From Rufibacter radiotolerans (GTDB lineage: Bacteria; Bacteroidota; Bacteroidia; Cytophagales; Hymenobacteraceae): a stretch of DNA of 64,000 nt. The stretch covers positions 3,315,001 through 3,379,000 of the forward strand of contig NZ_CP010777.1 of the NCBI RefSeq assembly GCF_001078055.1, given 5' to 3'. Positions 8,381 to 18,424 of this stretch are shown here, in pieces. The translations under genes were made by a program, and so were the position numbers. The notes under the pieces are model-generated. The model saw nothing but the letters and a program-made list of their open reading frames with translations, did no database searches and was not told the DNA's origin. How positions within the stretch are numbered: the first letter of the stretch is position 1; each line of letters opens with the position of its first letter.

Positions 8381-11371
8381 TTACTTTTTACTGGAAGCGG
8401 TTTTGGCAGCCCCTGGCAGCCCTTCATAAATCTCTGCCTCTATGATACTCAGGGTACCTTTGGCTTTGGCATCATCACGGGCTACGCCATCATCCAGTTT
8501 TTTGCCGTTTACTTCTACGCCCGTGTTACTACCGTTGGTAGCCGTGGCCCCGGTTAGCTGAATTCTTACTTTGGAGCCTTTCTGCGGCGTGCAATTAATG
8601 GTGTAATAACCCAAGGAGGTCTGCGTGTTTCCTCTGAAAACCTCTTTGCCGTCTACCATGATCACCAACGGGTAAACCCGGGACCGGAAGTTGTTCAGCT
8701 TGAGAGTTACCTCATTCACGGTGGCTTCACGTTCCAAGGTATACTCAATCCAGGCGGTAGACAGTTTTCCGTCATTCACCCAATCAGAAAGTTCGTTGTC
8801 ATCAAAACTGAAGGAGGCGCTGTCTGCATTGGCCCCGGCGGTGGCTCCCACAATGGCAAGCGGGGTGCGGGTCATGGTGTACGACGGCGTAGACGGGGTA
8901 GGACCTCTGTCTAAGATGGAGGGCAAACCGGCAGCAGGCAAGGTAGTGGCCAAGCCGTTCTCTACCTTGAAAGGTTTGGTGGCAAGCGTTAGCGTGGCTG
9001 CTTTAAGGCCTTCTGAGGTGGCTTTGATAGTGATGGTACCGGGCGTGGTGGTAGACCTGATTAAGAACCGGTTTACGCCCCCTTCTACCGGAAAGCTTTT
9101 GGCCAGCACATAATTATCTGGCCCCATGGCTATGCCGCCTCTCCATTCGGCAGGGCCGTCTAAGGTGTAGTGAATCATGTTCAGGGCAGTGGGTACGCGG
9201 TTTCCTTTGGCATCTACCACCTCCACTTCAACCAGCGCCAGGTCCTGCCCATTGGCCACAAAATCAGTTGGTCGTTTGATCTGGGTTAACCGCAGGGCCG
9301 CAGGCGCCCCCACCGTCTGGATGGAGTTGGTGCAGATCTGTTTGTTATTGCCATCATACCCTACTGCGCTTATGTTGCCCGCTTTCCACTCAATATTCTT
9401 GAAGGTAAACAGGAACCCATCGCTTTTGGTACCAAAGCCCAATGACTTGCCATTTACCTTCAACTCTACTTTCTCTGACGTGGAAATAACATAGATATCC
9501 TTTTTCACGCCGGGGGCATAGTTCCAATGGCCTACTATGTGCAGGCTTTGTTTCTCTGGCACTACCCACCCATTCCACATCACCTGGTGGGCGAAGAAGT
9601 TTTGCTTTTTGATTCGCATGGCATCCACCTCGCCACTACGGCGGAAGTTCTCCTCTCCGCGGTGGTGGGTGTTTGACTCTGACCAGATAATGTTCACTCC
9701 GCCACTGCTCACCCGCTTTCCGGTGCCCGGCCGCTCGTTCCAGAACTCAAACCATCGCTTTACATTCTCCACGGCCTGGCTTTCCATGTTGCGGTTGTAC
9801 ACAGCGGCTGGCTGACCGTTGTGCAGGGGGCCGTCTCCGTCTTTGTGGTAAGGGGGCGAAAATTCGTCCCAGTACTTGCGGGAGCCCTCATCTCTGGAGT
9901 ATTCCATAGCCCAGAGGGGAATGTGCGCACTTTTGTTAGTATAAAGCATCTCGCCGCCGTATTCGGCTATTTTGCTGTTGAGCATTTCGCGGGAGCCAAT
10001 GGCACGGCCGCCTTTGGGGTCATACTGGTCTCTTATGGCTTTCATCTCTGCCATGTGCGGCTCACTGATGCTCTCATTGCCACACTCATAGAAAATGATG
10101 CTGGGGTTATTCTTGTTGTAAATGATGGCGTCGCGCATCACGGCTTTCCGTTGGTCCCACCTAACGCCTTCCACGTCTTTCTCGGCATCGCCGGCCGGCA
10201 TGGCCTGCAACAGGCCTACGCGGTCACAGGATTCTACGTCCTGTTTCCAAGGGGCAATGTGCATCCAGCGTACCAGGTTGCCGCCGCTCTCTACCATTAA
10301 GTTATTGCTGTAATCGCTCAGCCAGGCCGGCACAGACAAGCCAACGCCTGGCCATTCATTAGAGGTGCGCTGCGCGTATCCGTGCACCATGATCACGCGG
10401 TCATTGAGGTAGATCATGCCGTTCTCAAAGGCCGTTTTCCTGAAACCGGTTTTAGTGACCACCGCATCTACGGCTTGGTTATTTACTTTGAGCTCGGTCT
10501 TTACGTCATACAAATAGCCGTAGCCCCAGCTCCAGAAGTTGAGGTTCTCTACCTTAGAGGAGGCTTTGATAGTCTTGGTCTCGCCGGGAGCCAGGGTTAC
10601 TTTTTCACCGCTGAATGTTTTCACCGGTTTGTTGTTGAGATCAGTGATGGTTACTTCATACACTACTTGCTGGGGTTGGCCTGTCTCGTTCTTCACCTGT
10701 GACTCTGCGTGCACGGTGGCCGACTTGCCTTTTATATTAAAGTCATTGGCATACACATACACGCCGGTAGTGCCCAGGTTGCTGAACAGCGGCAGTGTCT
10801 GGTACAATTTAGGCGCCACATGCAGGTACACGTTCTTGTTGATGCCGCCGTAGTTGGCGTTGAAGTTCTTGTCTTCCCACTGGTATTTGGAGTTAGTGGC
10901 TTTCTCCCGGTAGTTCCAGTCATTGTCGGTTCTTACGGCCAGCACATTTTCCTCGCCTCCTGTTTTCACTACGTTGGTTACGTCAAACCCGAAGGCCATG
11001 GCGCCATTCTCATGTAAGCCAATCTTCACCCCATTCAGGTAAAACTCGCCAGCCTGCCGTACGCCTTCAAACTCCAGGAACACTTTCTGGCCTTTGGCCG
11101 AAGAAGGCAATTTGAAATGCTTGCGGTACCAGGCAATACCGGTAGGATGGTCTACAATGTCTTTCTTGAAAGCCGCGTCTTCGTTCCAGGCATGGGGCAG
11201 CGTCACCTTTTTCCAGGACTGGTCTGCGAAGGTGGCGGCGTCTGCCCCGGCCGGGTCGCCTATTAAGACTTTCCAATCTGAGTTGAAGTTGTATTTGGCC
11301 CGCTGGGCTGAGGCATCCAAAAGCAGGAAAAGGAAAAGGGAGAAGAGTAATCTTACTTTCATATCAAGCAT
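8381..11371 (-). CDS. Glycoside hydrolase family 2 enzyme with C-terminal beta-sandwich
   Basis: A 996-residue secreted enzyme; an alternative ATG at 11362 (MKVRLLFSLF) starts closer to the signal peptide, which ends near residue 22. It has a sugar-binding jelly roll (about 28-190), an immunoglobulin-like domain (about 200-305) and a TIM barrel (about 310-600) with acid/base block IIFYECGNES (Glu433) and a candidate nucleophile Glu490 in LWAMEYS. A DUF4982-like domain with LKVNGKSLGFG, an Ig-like domain (about 710-805) and a C-terminal F5/8-type sandwich (about 850-970) follow. GH2 covers beta-galactosidases, beta-glucuronidases and beta-mannosidases, and the specificity is not readable here. 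In this locus beta-galactosidase or beta-glucuronidase activity on pectic or arabinogalactan side chains is the likeliest. Confidence 0.87.
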   Translation of the reverse strand: MLDMKVRLLFSLFLFLLLDASAQRAKYNFNSDWKVLIGDPAGADAATFADQSWKKVTLPHAWNEDAAFKKDIVDHPTGIAWYRKHFKLPSSAKGQKVFLEFEGVRQAGEFYLNGVKIGLHENGAMAFGFDVTNVVKTGGEENVLAVRTDNDWNYREKATNSKYQWEDKNFNANYGGINKNVYLHVAPKLYQTLPLFSNLGTTGVYVYANDFNIKGKSATVHAESQVKNETGQPQQVVYEVTITDLNNKPVKTFSGEKVTLAPGETKTIKASSKVENLNFWSWGYGYLYDVKTELKVNNQAVDAVVTKTGFRKTAFENGMIYLNDRVIMVHGYAQRTSNEWPGVGLSVPAWLSDYSNNLMVESGGNLVRWMHIAPWKQDVESCDRVGLLQAMPAGDAEKDVEGVRWDQRKAVMRDAIIYNKNNPSIIFYECGNESISEPHMAEMKAIRDQYDPKGGRAIGSREMLNSKIAEYGGEMLYTNKSAHIPLWAMEYSRDEGSRKYWDEFSPPYHKDGDGPLHNGQPAAVYNRNMESQAVENVKRWFEFWNERPGTGKRVSSGGVNIIWSESNTHHRGEENFRRSGEVDAMRIKKQNFFAHQVMWNGWVVPEKQSLHIVGHWNYAPGVKKDIYVISTSEKVELKVNGKSLGFGTKSDGFLFTFKNIEWKAGNISAVGYDGNNKQICTNSIQTVGAPAALRLTQIKRPTDFVANGQDLALVEVEVVDAKGNRVPTALNMIHYTLDGPAEWRGGIAMGPDNYVLAKSFPVEGGVNRFLIRSTTTPGTITIKATSEGLKAATLTLATKPFKVENGLATTLPAAGLPSILDRGPTPSTPSYTMTRTPLAIVGATAGANADSASFSFDDNELSDWVNDGKLSTAWIEYTLEREATVNEVTLKLNNFRSRVYPLVIMVDGKEVFRGNTQTSLGYYTINCTPQKGSKVRIQLTGATATNGSNTGVEVNGKKLDDGVARDDAKAKGTLSIIEAEIYEGLPGAAKTASSKK

Positions 11372-11899
11372 ACTTATAATGTAAACCCTGCTGGGGTAAT
11401 AGAACTAGCTGTCCATTTGGCCAAACCTTCCCCAGAAAATCCCCTTCTTAAAGACTCAGTGCGGGAGAAAACGCATACTTCCATAAATGGCCTTTCCTGT
11501 AGAGACGCAATGCCTAGCCCTGGGTCAAAAAATAACTACCGGTATCACTCTTCCCTGCTACTCACAAAAGGTTGGGAAAGACATACCTGCAGGATACTAG
11601 TTCCCCTATTGAAATTACGTTTTGAGCCTGTTTTTCTAAAAATAGGCTCAAAACAGGTATAGCAGGAAAGCATCACTAGGTATAGAAAGCCGCGTTTGAA
11701 AGTCACCTGCCTACGTCTCACTGACCGTATGATGAATGTCTATTATTTGCCTTGCTACAAAAGGGTAAGAATAAACCCTGACAGGTTTAACACACGCCAG
11801 GGTTTAGGGTATTAGCAAATGTTACTACTGGTCTAACCTACTATTGCAAACAGTTTACAATACTGCCCAAAATTGTTTCATGCCTTGACCTGGAAATAA
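11372..11899. other. 528-nt intergenic region between SusD and GH2 genes
   Basis: No credible gene. It holds a family-P palindrome (11619-11654), a half-repeat TGTAGAGACGCAATGCC near 11499 that resembles one arm of a dispersed inverted repeat, and a hairpin TAAACCCTG/CAGGGTTTA (11772-11780 with 11798-11806). The latter two look like remnants of dispersed bacterial repeats. The GH2 promoter may also be here, but I found no clear promoter match. Confidence 0.6.
11619..11654. repeat. Intergenic palindrome, family P, copy 5
   Basis: GTTTTGAGCCTGTTTTT with right arm AATAGGCTCAAAAC. It lies downstream of the second susD-like gene (minus). Confidence 0.8.
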
Positions 11900-13582
11900 T
11901 TACATCTTGAAAGGCAGGTACCAGTTATTGGGGTCCATTAACCTTGCTCTTACTTCCTGGGCGCGTGGGTTATTGGCTTTTACTAACTTGTCATACACCT
12001 TGTCTGCCAGGAAAGCCGGGTCATTTCTTCTTCTGGCTATTCTAAGCAGGTCTTGCCATCTGTGGCCTTCAAAGGCTAACTCCAAAGCCGCTTCATGAAT
12101 TATGGCATTCTCTGTCCTGATCATGATAGGGTCTTTCACATTAGGATCATTGAGGTTAATGTTTTGCAAACCTGCTCTGTCTCTCAGGCCAATGTGGCGG
12201 TACCAGTCACCCCTGAAGTAAGGATAAGTGCCTTCCCGGGCATCAAAATTATAAGGAGCCGGCAAAAAGGTTTGCTGCGTATTGGTCACGTCTGGGTTAG
12301 TGGCCGGAAGGTTTGGATCAGAGAAGACACGCTTTATCCCTTTCTGGATGAAAGCCTCCGCTAATTTTGAGTTGCCATCGCGGTTGGCAGCTTCGGCAAA
12401 CCTAAGGTGCACTAAAGAAGCCCGTGCTAAGAACCAGTTTCCTTTGTTCTCAAACGGAAGAGAAGCGCTAAAATTCTGCAGGTACTTTCCAACTACCGGC
12501 TGCCCCAATTGATAGCTAACGGCCGCATTGGCCCTGTTGTCTCCAGGAGTAAGGTCTGTACGTGTTTCTGCGGCCCATTTGTTAAGGACAGACTGTGATG
12601 GCTTTAATAGGTAAGAGCCTCCTGCATTGGCAAACAGGTTGATGAAAGGATTTTTAGGGCTGAAGCTTGGGTTGAAGGGCAGATCCCATACCCACTCATA
12701 GTTCCAGGCGTTTGATTGGCTTCCGTTAAATCCTACGAAAGGATCAAACGGGTTACTCCAGCTTACTCTATATTGGTCATAAAACCGTGTTCCTCTTGTT
12801 GCATCAGAAGCTCCGGTTTCCAGAACCTGGCGGTAATGGGTGGCGGCCTGGGTATAGTTGCCTTTCCATAAATGCAGGTCACCTAACACCAGGCGTTTGT
12901 TCACAAAGAACTTCTGGCTGCTGTACCCTCCTATGTTAGTCAAGAGGGAACTGCCGGTGGAGTACAACTCTTTGTGCGGGATCTTTTCAGTAAATGTGAT
13001 CAGGCTGTCCAGCAACACCTCAAAGTCAATTTTCTGGAACCTGGACTGGTCAGTAAGATCAGTTACTTTGGCCAGCGGGTCAGTGATGTAAGGCACTCGC
13101 CCATACTGGACGCCCAGTTGCAGGTAGATCCAGCTTCTAAGGGCGGCAATATCTGAATACCGCTCATTGTACTCAGCCCTGGTGATTTTATTGGCTTCCA
13201 CCATCTTATTGAAGTTGTGCAACACATCATTACAATTGATGATCACTTCATAATAAGGCCGTGGGTTGGCATATTTATTGGCTGGCTGCACCGTGTGGTA
13301 ATTAAGCTGCAGCAGGTCTGGGTTAGCCGCCGCATTGGCTGTTACGTCCAGCAGGTCTGCTCTTAGCTCATTTAAGACCACGTGGCGCTCAGCTAAGTTG
13401 ATAAACTTGCCATACACCCCAATGACCGCTGCATCTGCATCAAATATATTCTGGTACGCCTTGCCTTCATCCAGCGCTGTTTCCGGCTCAATGTCAAGCA
13501 TATCGGCACAGGAGAAGATGCTTAGGCCAATTAGAACAACTGGCACCGCACGGGCTATGGACCTGATAAATCTATTTTTCAT
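11900..13582 (-). CDS. RagB/SusD-family nutrient-uptake outer-membrane lipoprotein (pair 2)
   Basis: A 560-residue SusD-like surface lipoprotein that caps a SusC pore and captures glycan. The lipobox ends at SIFSC (Cys25), followed by ADMLDIEPETALDEGKAY, the usual SusD N-terminus. TPR-like helices and the C-terminal block AALELAFEGHRWQDLLRIARR followed by WYLPFKM at the very end are typical of the RagB/SusD family (the first motif is shown only in part by its first residues ALELAFEGHRWQDLLR). It starts 36 nt after the SusC stop, so the two are certainly co-transcribed. Confidence 0.94.
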   Translation of the reverse strand: MKNRFIRSIARAVPVVLIGLSIFSCADMLDIEPETALDEGKAYQNIFDADAAVIGVYGKFINLAERHVVLNELRADLLDVTANAAANPDLLQLNYHTVQPANKYANPRPYYEVIINCNDVLHNFNKMVEANKITRAEYNERYSDIAALRSWIYLQLGVQYGRVPYITDPLAKVTDLTDQSRFQKIDFEVLLDSLITFTEKIPHKELYSTGSSLLTNIGGYSSQKFFVNKRLVLGDLHLWKGNYTQAATHYRQVLETGASDATRGTRFYDQYRVSWSNPFDPFVGFNGSQSNAWNYEWVWDLPFNPSFSPKNPFINLFANAGGSYLLKPSQSVLNKWAAETRTDLTPGDNRANAAVSYQLGQPVVGKYLQNFSASLPFENKGNWFLARASLVHLRFAEAANRDGNSKLAEAFIQKGIKRVFSDPNLPATNPDVTNTQQTFLPAPYNFDAREGTYPYFRGDWYRHIGLRDRAGLQNINLNDPNVKDPIMIRTENAIIHEAALELAFEGHRWQDLLRIARRRNDPAFLADKVYDKLVKANNPRAQEVRARLMDPNNWYLPFKM

Positions 13583-13618
13583 GTGTTGAAAACTTAATGC
13601 TTTGAATAACTCTATTGG

Positions 13619-16600
13619 TTAAAGACCAATTCTCACGCCTAACAGCACTGATCTGTACTGGGGTATCAACCCAATGTCTACCCCTTGGGCAAAGATGGTC
13701 TCCCCGGCACTAAATTCAGGATCATACCCTTTGTATTTGGTGAAGGTGACCAGGTTATTAGCCGTGGCATAGAAGGAAGCAGATTTGATATACTTGGTGT
13801 TAAGCGGCAGATCATATTTGAGGGTAAGGGTTCTGAACCGCAGGTAAGAGCCATCTTCTATCCATCTGTCTGAGAAACGGGCATTGCCTACCGGGTCACC
13901 CCAGCTGGCTCTTGACATATCAGTTACCTGGCCATCTGTTCTCCATCTGTTAATGACAGCGTCTGTTTGGTTGGCGGTGCCTGAAGCAGACTCTAATTGT
14001 GCCCTGGTGTAGTTATAGATATCATTTCCTTTGCTGAAGGTAAAGAAGGCATCAAGAGACAATCGATTATACTGGAGCTTGGTATTGAAACTTCCGGTGA
14101 AATCTGGATTGGGATTCCCAATCACTACCATGTCACTTTCGTCTATTAGCCCATTAGAGGCTCCTTCATTATTAAAGTTCACAAACCGCATATCCCCGCC
14201 CTGGAAAGCCACCACTTCACCGCTAGGGGTTCTGGTGCTCAGGCCTGCCTGTGCAGCCTCAGCATTGGTGGTGTATACACCGTTGGTCTTATAGCCATAA
14301 AACAAGTTGGCCTCCTGCCCTACTTTGGTAAGGATATTGGCACCCGCGAACTGGGTAATAAACTGATCAGTAGAAAGGTCTGTGATTTCATTCTTGTACT
14401 TTGAAAGGGTCAGGCCCAGGTCCCACTTGAACGCACTGGTATTGATCACCCGGCTGTTTAAAGAAAGATCCACGCCTTGGTTCAGCATTTCACCATTGTT
14501 GGTGAACATAAAGTCAAACCCGGTGGCTGAGATCAGTTGCTCCCGAACCAGCATATCATCTGTGACATTCCAGAAGGCGTCAACGCTCAAAGACAATCTT
14601 TCATTGAACAGACCCAGGTCCACCCCAGCGTTCAACTTCCGGTTGGTTTCCCACTGTAAGGCAGGGTTGCCTATGTTTCCTCTCACCAGACCCTGGAAAT
14701 CTAAAAGGCTTTGAGAAACATAATACTGGCGGGCGGTATAGTTACCAATGTCATCATTGCCACTAATGCTGTAGGTGGTGCGCAGTTTCAGCATCTCCAC
14801 AAGGTCTATGCCTGCCATGAAGTTTTCAGAGGAAACAAGCCAGGCAGCTCCCACAGACGGGAACACCCCAAATTTTCTATCAAACAAACTAATGCCGTTT
14901 TCAGCCTCTTTCCCAAACCGGGAAGAACCATCCACGGCCAGGTTAAGCGACAGAAAATATTTATTCAGGAAACCGTAATTGGCATCTGCGTAGTAATTCA
15001 ACCAGAGCCAGTTGCCAATATCACCACCTGCTCTGCGCAAGGAGGCCGCACCGGTACCAATGGTTCTCAGTTCATCAGTAGCGGAGTTAAACCCAAAACC
15101 AGAATCTGTTTCACTGTCATTTTTGCTGTACCTAAGGCCTATGCTGCCATCTACACTGTGTATATGGTTAAAGGTTTTGTTATAGGCAAGGCGGGTGTCA
15201 CTGAAAACCGCAAACAGCCTTTGTACCTGCGCGCCCATTCTGCTTTCTGCAATGGCGTTTTCTAATTGCTCTGAGCTGGTGCCTCTGCGCGGCACAAAGA
15301 AGTTCTCGCGTATTTTATCATAGGTAATGCCGTACTGTGTGCTGGCCACCAGATTTTTGGTTAACGCATAGTTAAACTTAGCTGAACCAAAGAACCTGTA
15401 ATTGATACCAGTAGTCTGCATGGTATTGGTAATAGCCACCGGGTTACCTACATTAAAGATATCTGTGTCAGATAAGTTAGGGGAGGTAACCCCTGCGCTG
15501 GAAATCTCATTTCTGGATAGAAACGGAGCTTTAATTAAGCTAAGGTAAATGGGGTTGGTATTCACGGCAATGCCTTGGTCTGCCAGATTCTGCTCACTGT
15601 AAGTGAAGGCCACGTTGGTATTGACCGTGAGTTTTGGCGTCATGTTCAAATCAGCATTGAACAAGGTGTTGTACCGTTGGAACCTGGTATCCTTTACCAC
15701 CCCGCCATTGTCTAAAACCCCAAGTGAGAGCGCATATTTGGCAATGTTGTCGCCGCCCACTACCCGCATGTAATAATTCTGGCTGTAGCTTCTTTTTAAT
15801 ACTTCTTTCTGCCAGTTTGTATTGTTATGGTAAGTGTAGTAGTCTGGGTTAGATACATTATCATTCATGTATGGCCGTGTCTGAATCTGGTTATCGGTGA
15901 GCCCGCTGCTTTTCAAGACATCACTCAAATAAATGCGATAGTTAGCGGCATTCATGACCGGAATATTATCAGGAGCCATGTTCAAACCAGCATAAGAGGC
16001 GAAATCTATCTTGGTGGCCAATTCCTGCGCCCGTCCGGTGGTGATAATAATGGCTCCGTTCGCGCCTTTAGACCCGTAGATAGAGGCCGCATCTTTGATA
16101 ACCGTGATGTTATCTATGTCTTTGACATCAATATTGGAGAGTGGGTTGGTAAAATGATTACTGATGATAGAGCCACCATAATCATTCATGTCATAGATCA
16201 TCCCGTCTACAATTACCAGTGGCTGGTTAGTGGTATACAGGGAGGAGTAGCCTCTTAGAAAAAGGTTAGCCCCAATACCGGGGGTACCGGAACGGCGCAC
16301 CACGTTTAAGCCGGCCACTTTCCCCTGCAGGAAGTTTTCAGGGGTTTCAGCAGACGTTGCCCATTTCTGCTGATTTGGATCTAAAGATACTACCGCCCCT
16401 GTTCCCTGGTTGTTGGGTTTACTGATGTTGTTGGGTAAAACGGCGATATCATAAATGGAATTGAAATTTACTTCATTTAAGCTGATGGCAACGTTCGTTC
16501 TGCCTTTTACCGGTACTTCCTTCCGCTGATAGCCTTCTCCCTCTACCGTAAGACTAGTGGAAGAAGACGGGACAGCCACTGAAAAACCACCGTTATCATC

Positions 16601-16837
16601 TGTCAAGGCTGCGGAGAAGCCAGGCACACCCACACTTATACCGGCAAGAGGAAGTTTGGTAGCCGCTGCCGTAACAGTACCCGTCACTTTCAAGCCCACC
16701 ACTGGCTGCTGTGACACCGCTATGGTATCAGAGGAGGCACCAACCGTTCCATTCTGCTGCGCAAATGCACAGACTGGTGTACTGGCTAAGGCCAGCAGGA
16801 AGGATAACTCTTTTATTCTTTTATACAAAACAGGCAT
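13619..16837 (-). CDS. SusC/RagA-family TonB-linked outer-membrane transporter (pair 2)
   Basis: A 1072-residue TonB-dependent transporter. It has a signal peptide to about residue 26, a carboxypeptidase-regulatory-like domain (about 48-120), a plug with LQGKVAGLNVVRRSGTPG, the SusC block NQPLVIVDGMIYDMN and IKDAASIYGSKGANGAIIIT (split here at 20 residues), then a 22-strand barrel to the C-terminus (GVRIGL). There is no STN extension, so anti-sigma signalling through this protein is unlikely. It follows the fasciclin gene by 23 nt and precedes its SusD partner by 36 nt. Its sequence is only distantly similar to the other SusC in the locus, so the pairs are not a recent tandem copy. Confidence 0.95.
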   Translation of the reverse strand: MPVLYKRIKELSFLLALASTPVCAFAQQNGTVGASSDTIAVSQQPVVGLKVTGTVTAAATKLPLAGISVGVPGFSAALTDDNGGFSVAVPSSSTSLTVEGEGYQRKEVPVKGRTNVAISLNEVNFNSIYDIAVLPNNISKPNNQGTGAVVSLDPNQQKWATSAETPENFLQGKVAGLNVVRRSGTPGIGANLFLRGYSSLYTTNQPLVIVDGMIYDMNDYGGSIISNHFTNPLSNIDVKDIDNITVIKDAASIYGSKGANGAIIITTGRAQELATKIDFASYAGLNMAPDNIPVMNAANYRIYLSDVLKSSGLTDNQIQTRPYMNDNVSNPDYYTYHNNTNWQKEVLKRSYSQNYYMRVVGGDNIAKYALSLGVLDNGGVVKDTRFQRYNTLFNADLNMTPKLTVNTNVAFTYSEQNLADQGIAVNTNPIYLSLIKAPFLSRNEISSAGVTSPNLSDTDIFNVGNPVAITNTMQTTGINYRFFGSAKFNYALTKNLVASTQYGITYDKIRENFFVPRRGTSSEQLENAIAESRMGAQVQRLFAVFSDTRLAYNKTFNHIHSVDGSIGLRYSKNDSETDSGFGFNSATDELRTIGTGAASLRRAGGDIGNWLWLNYYADANYGFLNKYFLSLNLAVDGSSRFGKEAENGISLFDRKFGVFPSVGAAWLVSSENFMAGIDLVEMLKLRTTYSISGNDDIGNYTARQYYVSQSLLDFQGLVRGNIGNPALQWETNRKLNAGVDLGLFNERLSLSVDAFWNVTDDMLVREQLISATGFDFMFTNNGEMLNQGVDLSLNSRVINTSAFKWDLGLTLSKYKNEITDLSTDQFITQFAGANILTKVGQEANLFYGYKTNGVYTTNAEAAQAGLSTRTPSGEVVAFQGGDMRFVNFNNEGASNGLIDESDMVVIGNPNPDFTGSFNTKLQYNRLSLDAFFTFSKGNDIYNYTRAQLESASGTANQTDAVINRWRTDGQVTDMSRASWGDPVGNARFSDRWIEDGSYLRFRTLTLKYDLPLNTKYIKSASFYATANNLVTFTKYKGYDPEFSAGETIFAQGVDIGLIPQYRSVLLGVRIGL

Positions 16838-16860
16838 GTAATTGCTTAGCTTATAGATGA

Positions 16861-18318
16861 TTAAAATACTGGTACTAATTCCAGGTAATCTAGGGTGAGA
16901 GGGTTAAGGGCATTGTTTGTAGACAAGGCGCTTCTCAGAAAGGTGTCCAAATTGCCATATTTGGCAACCGTGTACTCTCCTATTTCCTGGCGTACGGCGG
17001 TGGTAGATGCCGCTACAGTTTTATAAGGTAACTCTGTGGCAGTGGCGGTTTTAAACGCTATTCGTTGGTCAAAGGCCCCCGTCTGAAAATCATTGATGAC
17101 GCTCCAGTATACTTTGTACTTAGTAGAGTTCACGTTGGGGACAACATACCGCAGCCACAAACCAGAGGTGCTGTGCCCGGTGGAGCGCAGGTACCGGAAC
17201 GTTTCCCCCGCTACCTCACTTCTCCTGGTCTGGACGGAAACGGTGCCGGCTTTGTCAGGGTGGCTTAACCGGGATTCCCTTATGCTATAGATGGATTCAC
17301 CCTCTATTCTGATAGGCTTGATTTTCTCTTCATTGGCCACCGTGAGTTGATCAACCACTAACACCATTCCATTAGAGGTGCGCTCTTCCCGTAACACCGC
17401 ATTAGGATCAATATGCACCTGCACCCCAGATCTGGAGGTAAGGGTTTGCGGCAAGGTCGCTTTTGTATAAACTCCCCTGAATACAAGGTCTTTGGCAACA
17501 CTCCAATTGGTTAGGGCATCAGTGCTGTCAACGGTGCTGGTGGCGAAAAACTTCTTGAATCTGTCAAACTCAGCAGTATAGGCGGCATCTGTGAGCAGCA
17601 CAAAGGTGTAGAGGGAGTCTTCATTTGCGACATTATAGACTCTCTGGAAAAACTGGTTCCGCTTAATAAACCCAGTGTTGGGGTCATAGACAGGTTTACC
17701 GGTTGCCGGGTCTACTCCTGTTTGTACCGCCAGGCTGTCTACAAACACCGTTTCTTCCAGTGACTGCAAATAAGCTTTCTGACGGGGGCTTAAGTTGGTA
17801 GAGGTTAAGAACTCCCAGGAATTCATTCTAGGCGTAAGAGGCGCATCCACTAAGTGCAATACTCCATTACCTGCATATAAATTTACTGCAATGATTCTTG
17901 CCGCGTCTACGGTAGAGGCGGCCTTGTTCCAGAAGATATTCTTTCCGCTTAAGGTCTTTATCTGGGAAGAAGCAGGTAAGGCAGTATGGCTAAAGTATTG
18001 TTGGTAACTGATGTGATTGCTCACAAATTGCTTTAACCTGTCTGGATTATTTAAAATGTTCGGGTCTAAATTCTGTAGGGCTTCATTGGTAGGCGCCCAT
18101 ACCGTGAATGATTTGGAAGACTCCAGCACCTCGTTTAAGCCAGTTTGCACAAGCAGCTCACTGAACCGGCTAATCCTGGGGTTTAGGCTGATCTCCTTCA
18201 TCAGGTTACTACCAAGTGCCGGATCATTTAGAGTTGTATGTTCCTCCCATGCGTCCTTACAGGCAGAGAACCCTGCCAGAATGCAAACAAACAGTACTAA
18301 TTTTTTATACAAAGCCAT
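16861..18318 (-). CDS. Fasciclin-domain lipoprotein with C-terminal carbohydrate-binding-like sandwich (fasciclin 3)
   Basis: A 485-residue lipoprotein with lipobox GFSAC (Cys20) and the acidic tail CKDAWEEH, which resembles a Bacteroidota surface-export signal. A FAS1 domain occupies about 40-170 (FTVWAPTNEALQNL), and a second, diverged FAS1-like domain about 175-330 includes YTFVLLTDAAYTAEFDRF. The C-terminal 150 residues end in LDYLELVPVF, like the last strand of CBM6/malectin-type sandwiches. I infer a surface glycan-binding protein acting with the adjacent SusC/SusD. It starts 106 nt after the preceding fasciclin gene, across a strong hairpin, and stops 23 nt before susC pair 2. No enzyme activity is predicted. 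Confidence 0.85.
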   Translation of the reverse strand: MALYKKLVLFVCILAGFSACKDAWEEHTTLNDPALGSNLMKEISLNPRISRFSELLVQTGLNEVLESSKSFTVWAPTNEALQNLDPNILNNPDRLKQFVSNHISYQQYFSHTALPASSQIKTLSGKNIFWNKAASTVDAARIIAVNLYAGNGVLHLVDAPLTPRMNSWEFLTSTNLSPRQKAYLQSLEETVFVDSLAVQTGVDPATGKPVYDPNTGFIKRNQFFQRVYNVANEDSLYTFVLLTDAAYTAEFDRFKKFFATSTVDSTDALTNWSVAKDLVFRGVYTKATLPQTLTSRSGVQVHIDPNAVLREERTSNGMVLVVDQLTVANEEKIKPIRIEGESIYSIRESRLSHPDKAGTVSVQTRRSEVAGETFRYLRSTGHSTSGLWLRYVVPNVNSTKYKVYWSVINDFQTGAFDQRIAFKTATATELPYKTVAASTTAVRQEIGEYTVAKYGNLDTFLRSALSTNNALNPLTLDYLELVPVF

Positions 18319-18353
18319 TTCTTATGTTTTTTATAAGCAAAACCGTCTTAAGA

Positions 18354-18389
18354 GCACCCTGGCCCAACTGTAGAATGGGGTCAGGGTGC
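18354..18389 (-). other. RNA hairpin in the spacer between two fasciclin genes
   Basis: GCACCCTG (18354-18361) pairs with CAGGGTGC (18382-18389), with further pairing of GCCCA and TGGGGT inside. It lies in the only sizeable gap (106 nt) of the seven-gene fasciclin/SusCD run. No U-tract follows directly, so it looks more like a processing or stability hairpin than a full terminator. Confidence 0.5.
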
Positions 18390-18424
18390 CTGATTAGTGG
18401 ACCATCAAATTATTACTGTGCGGA

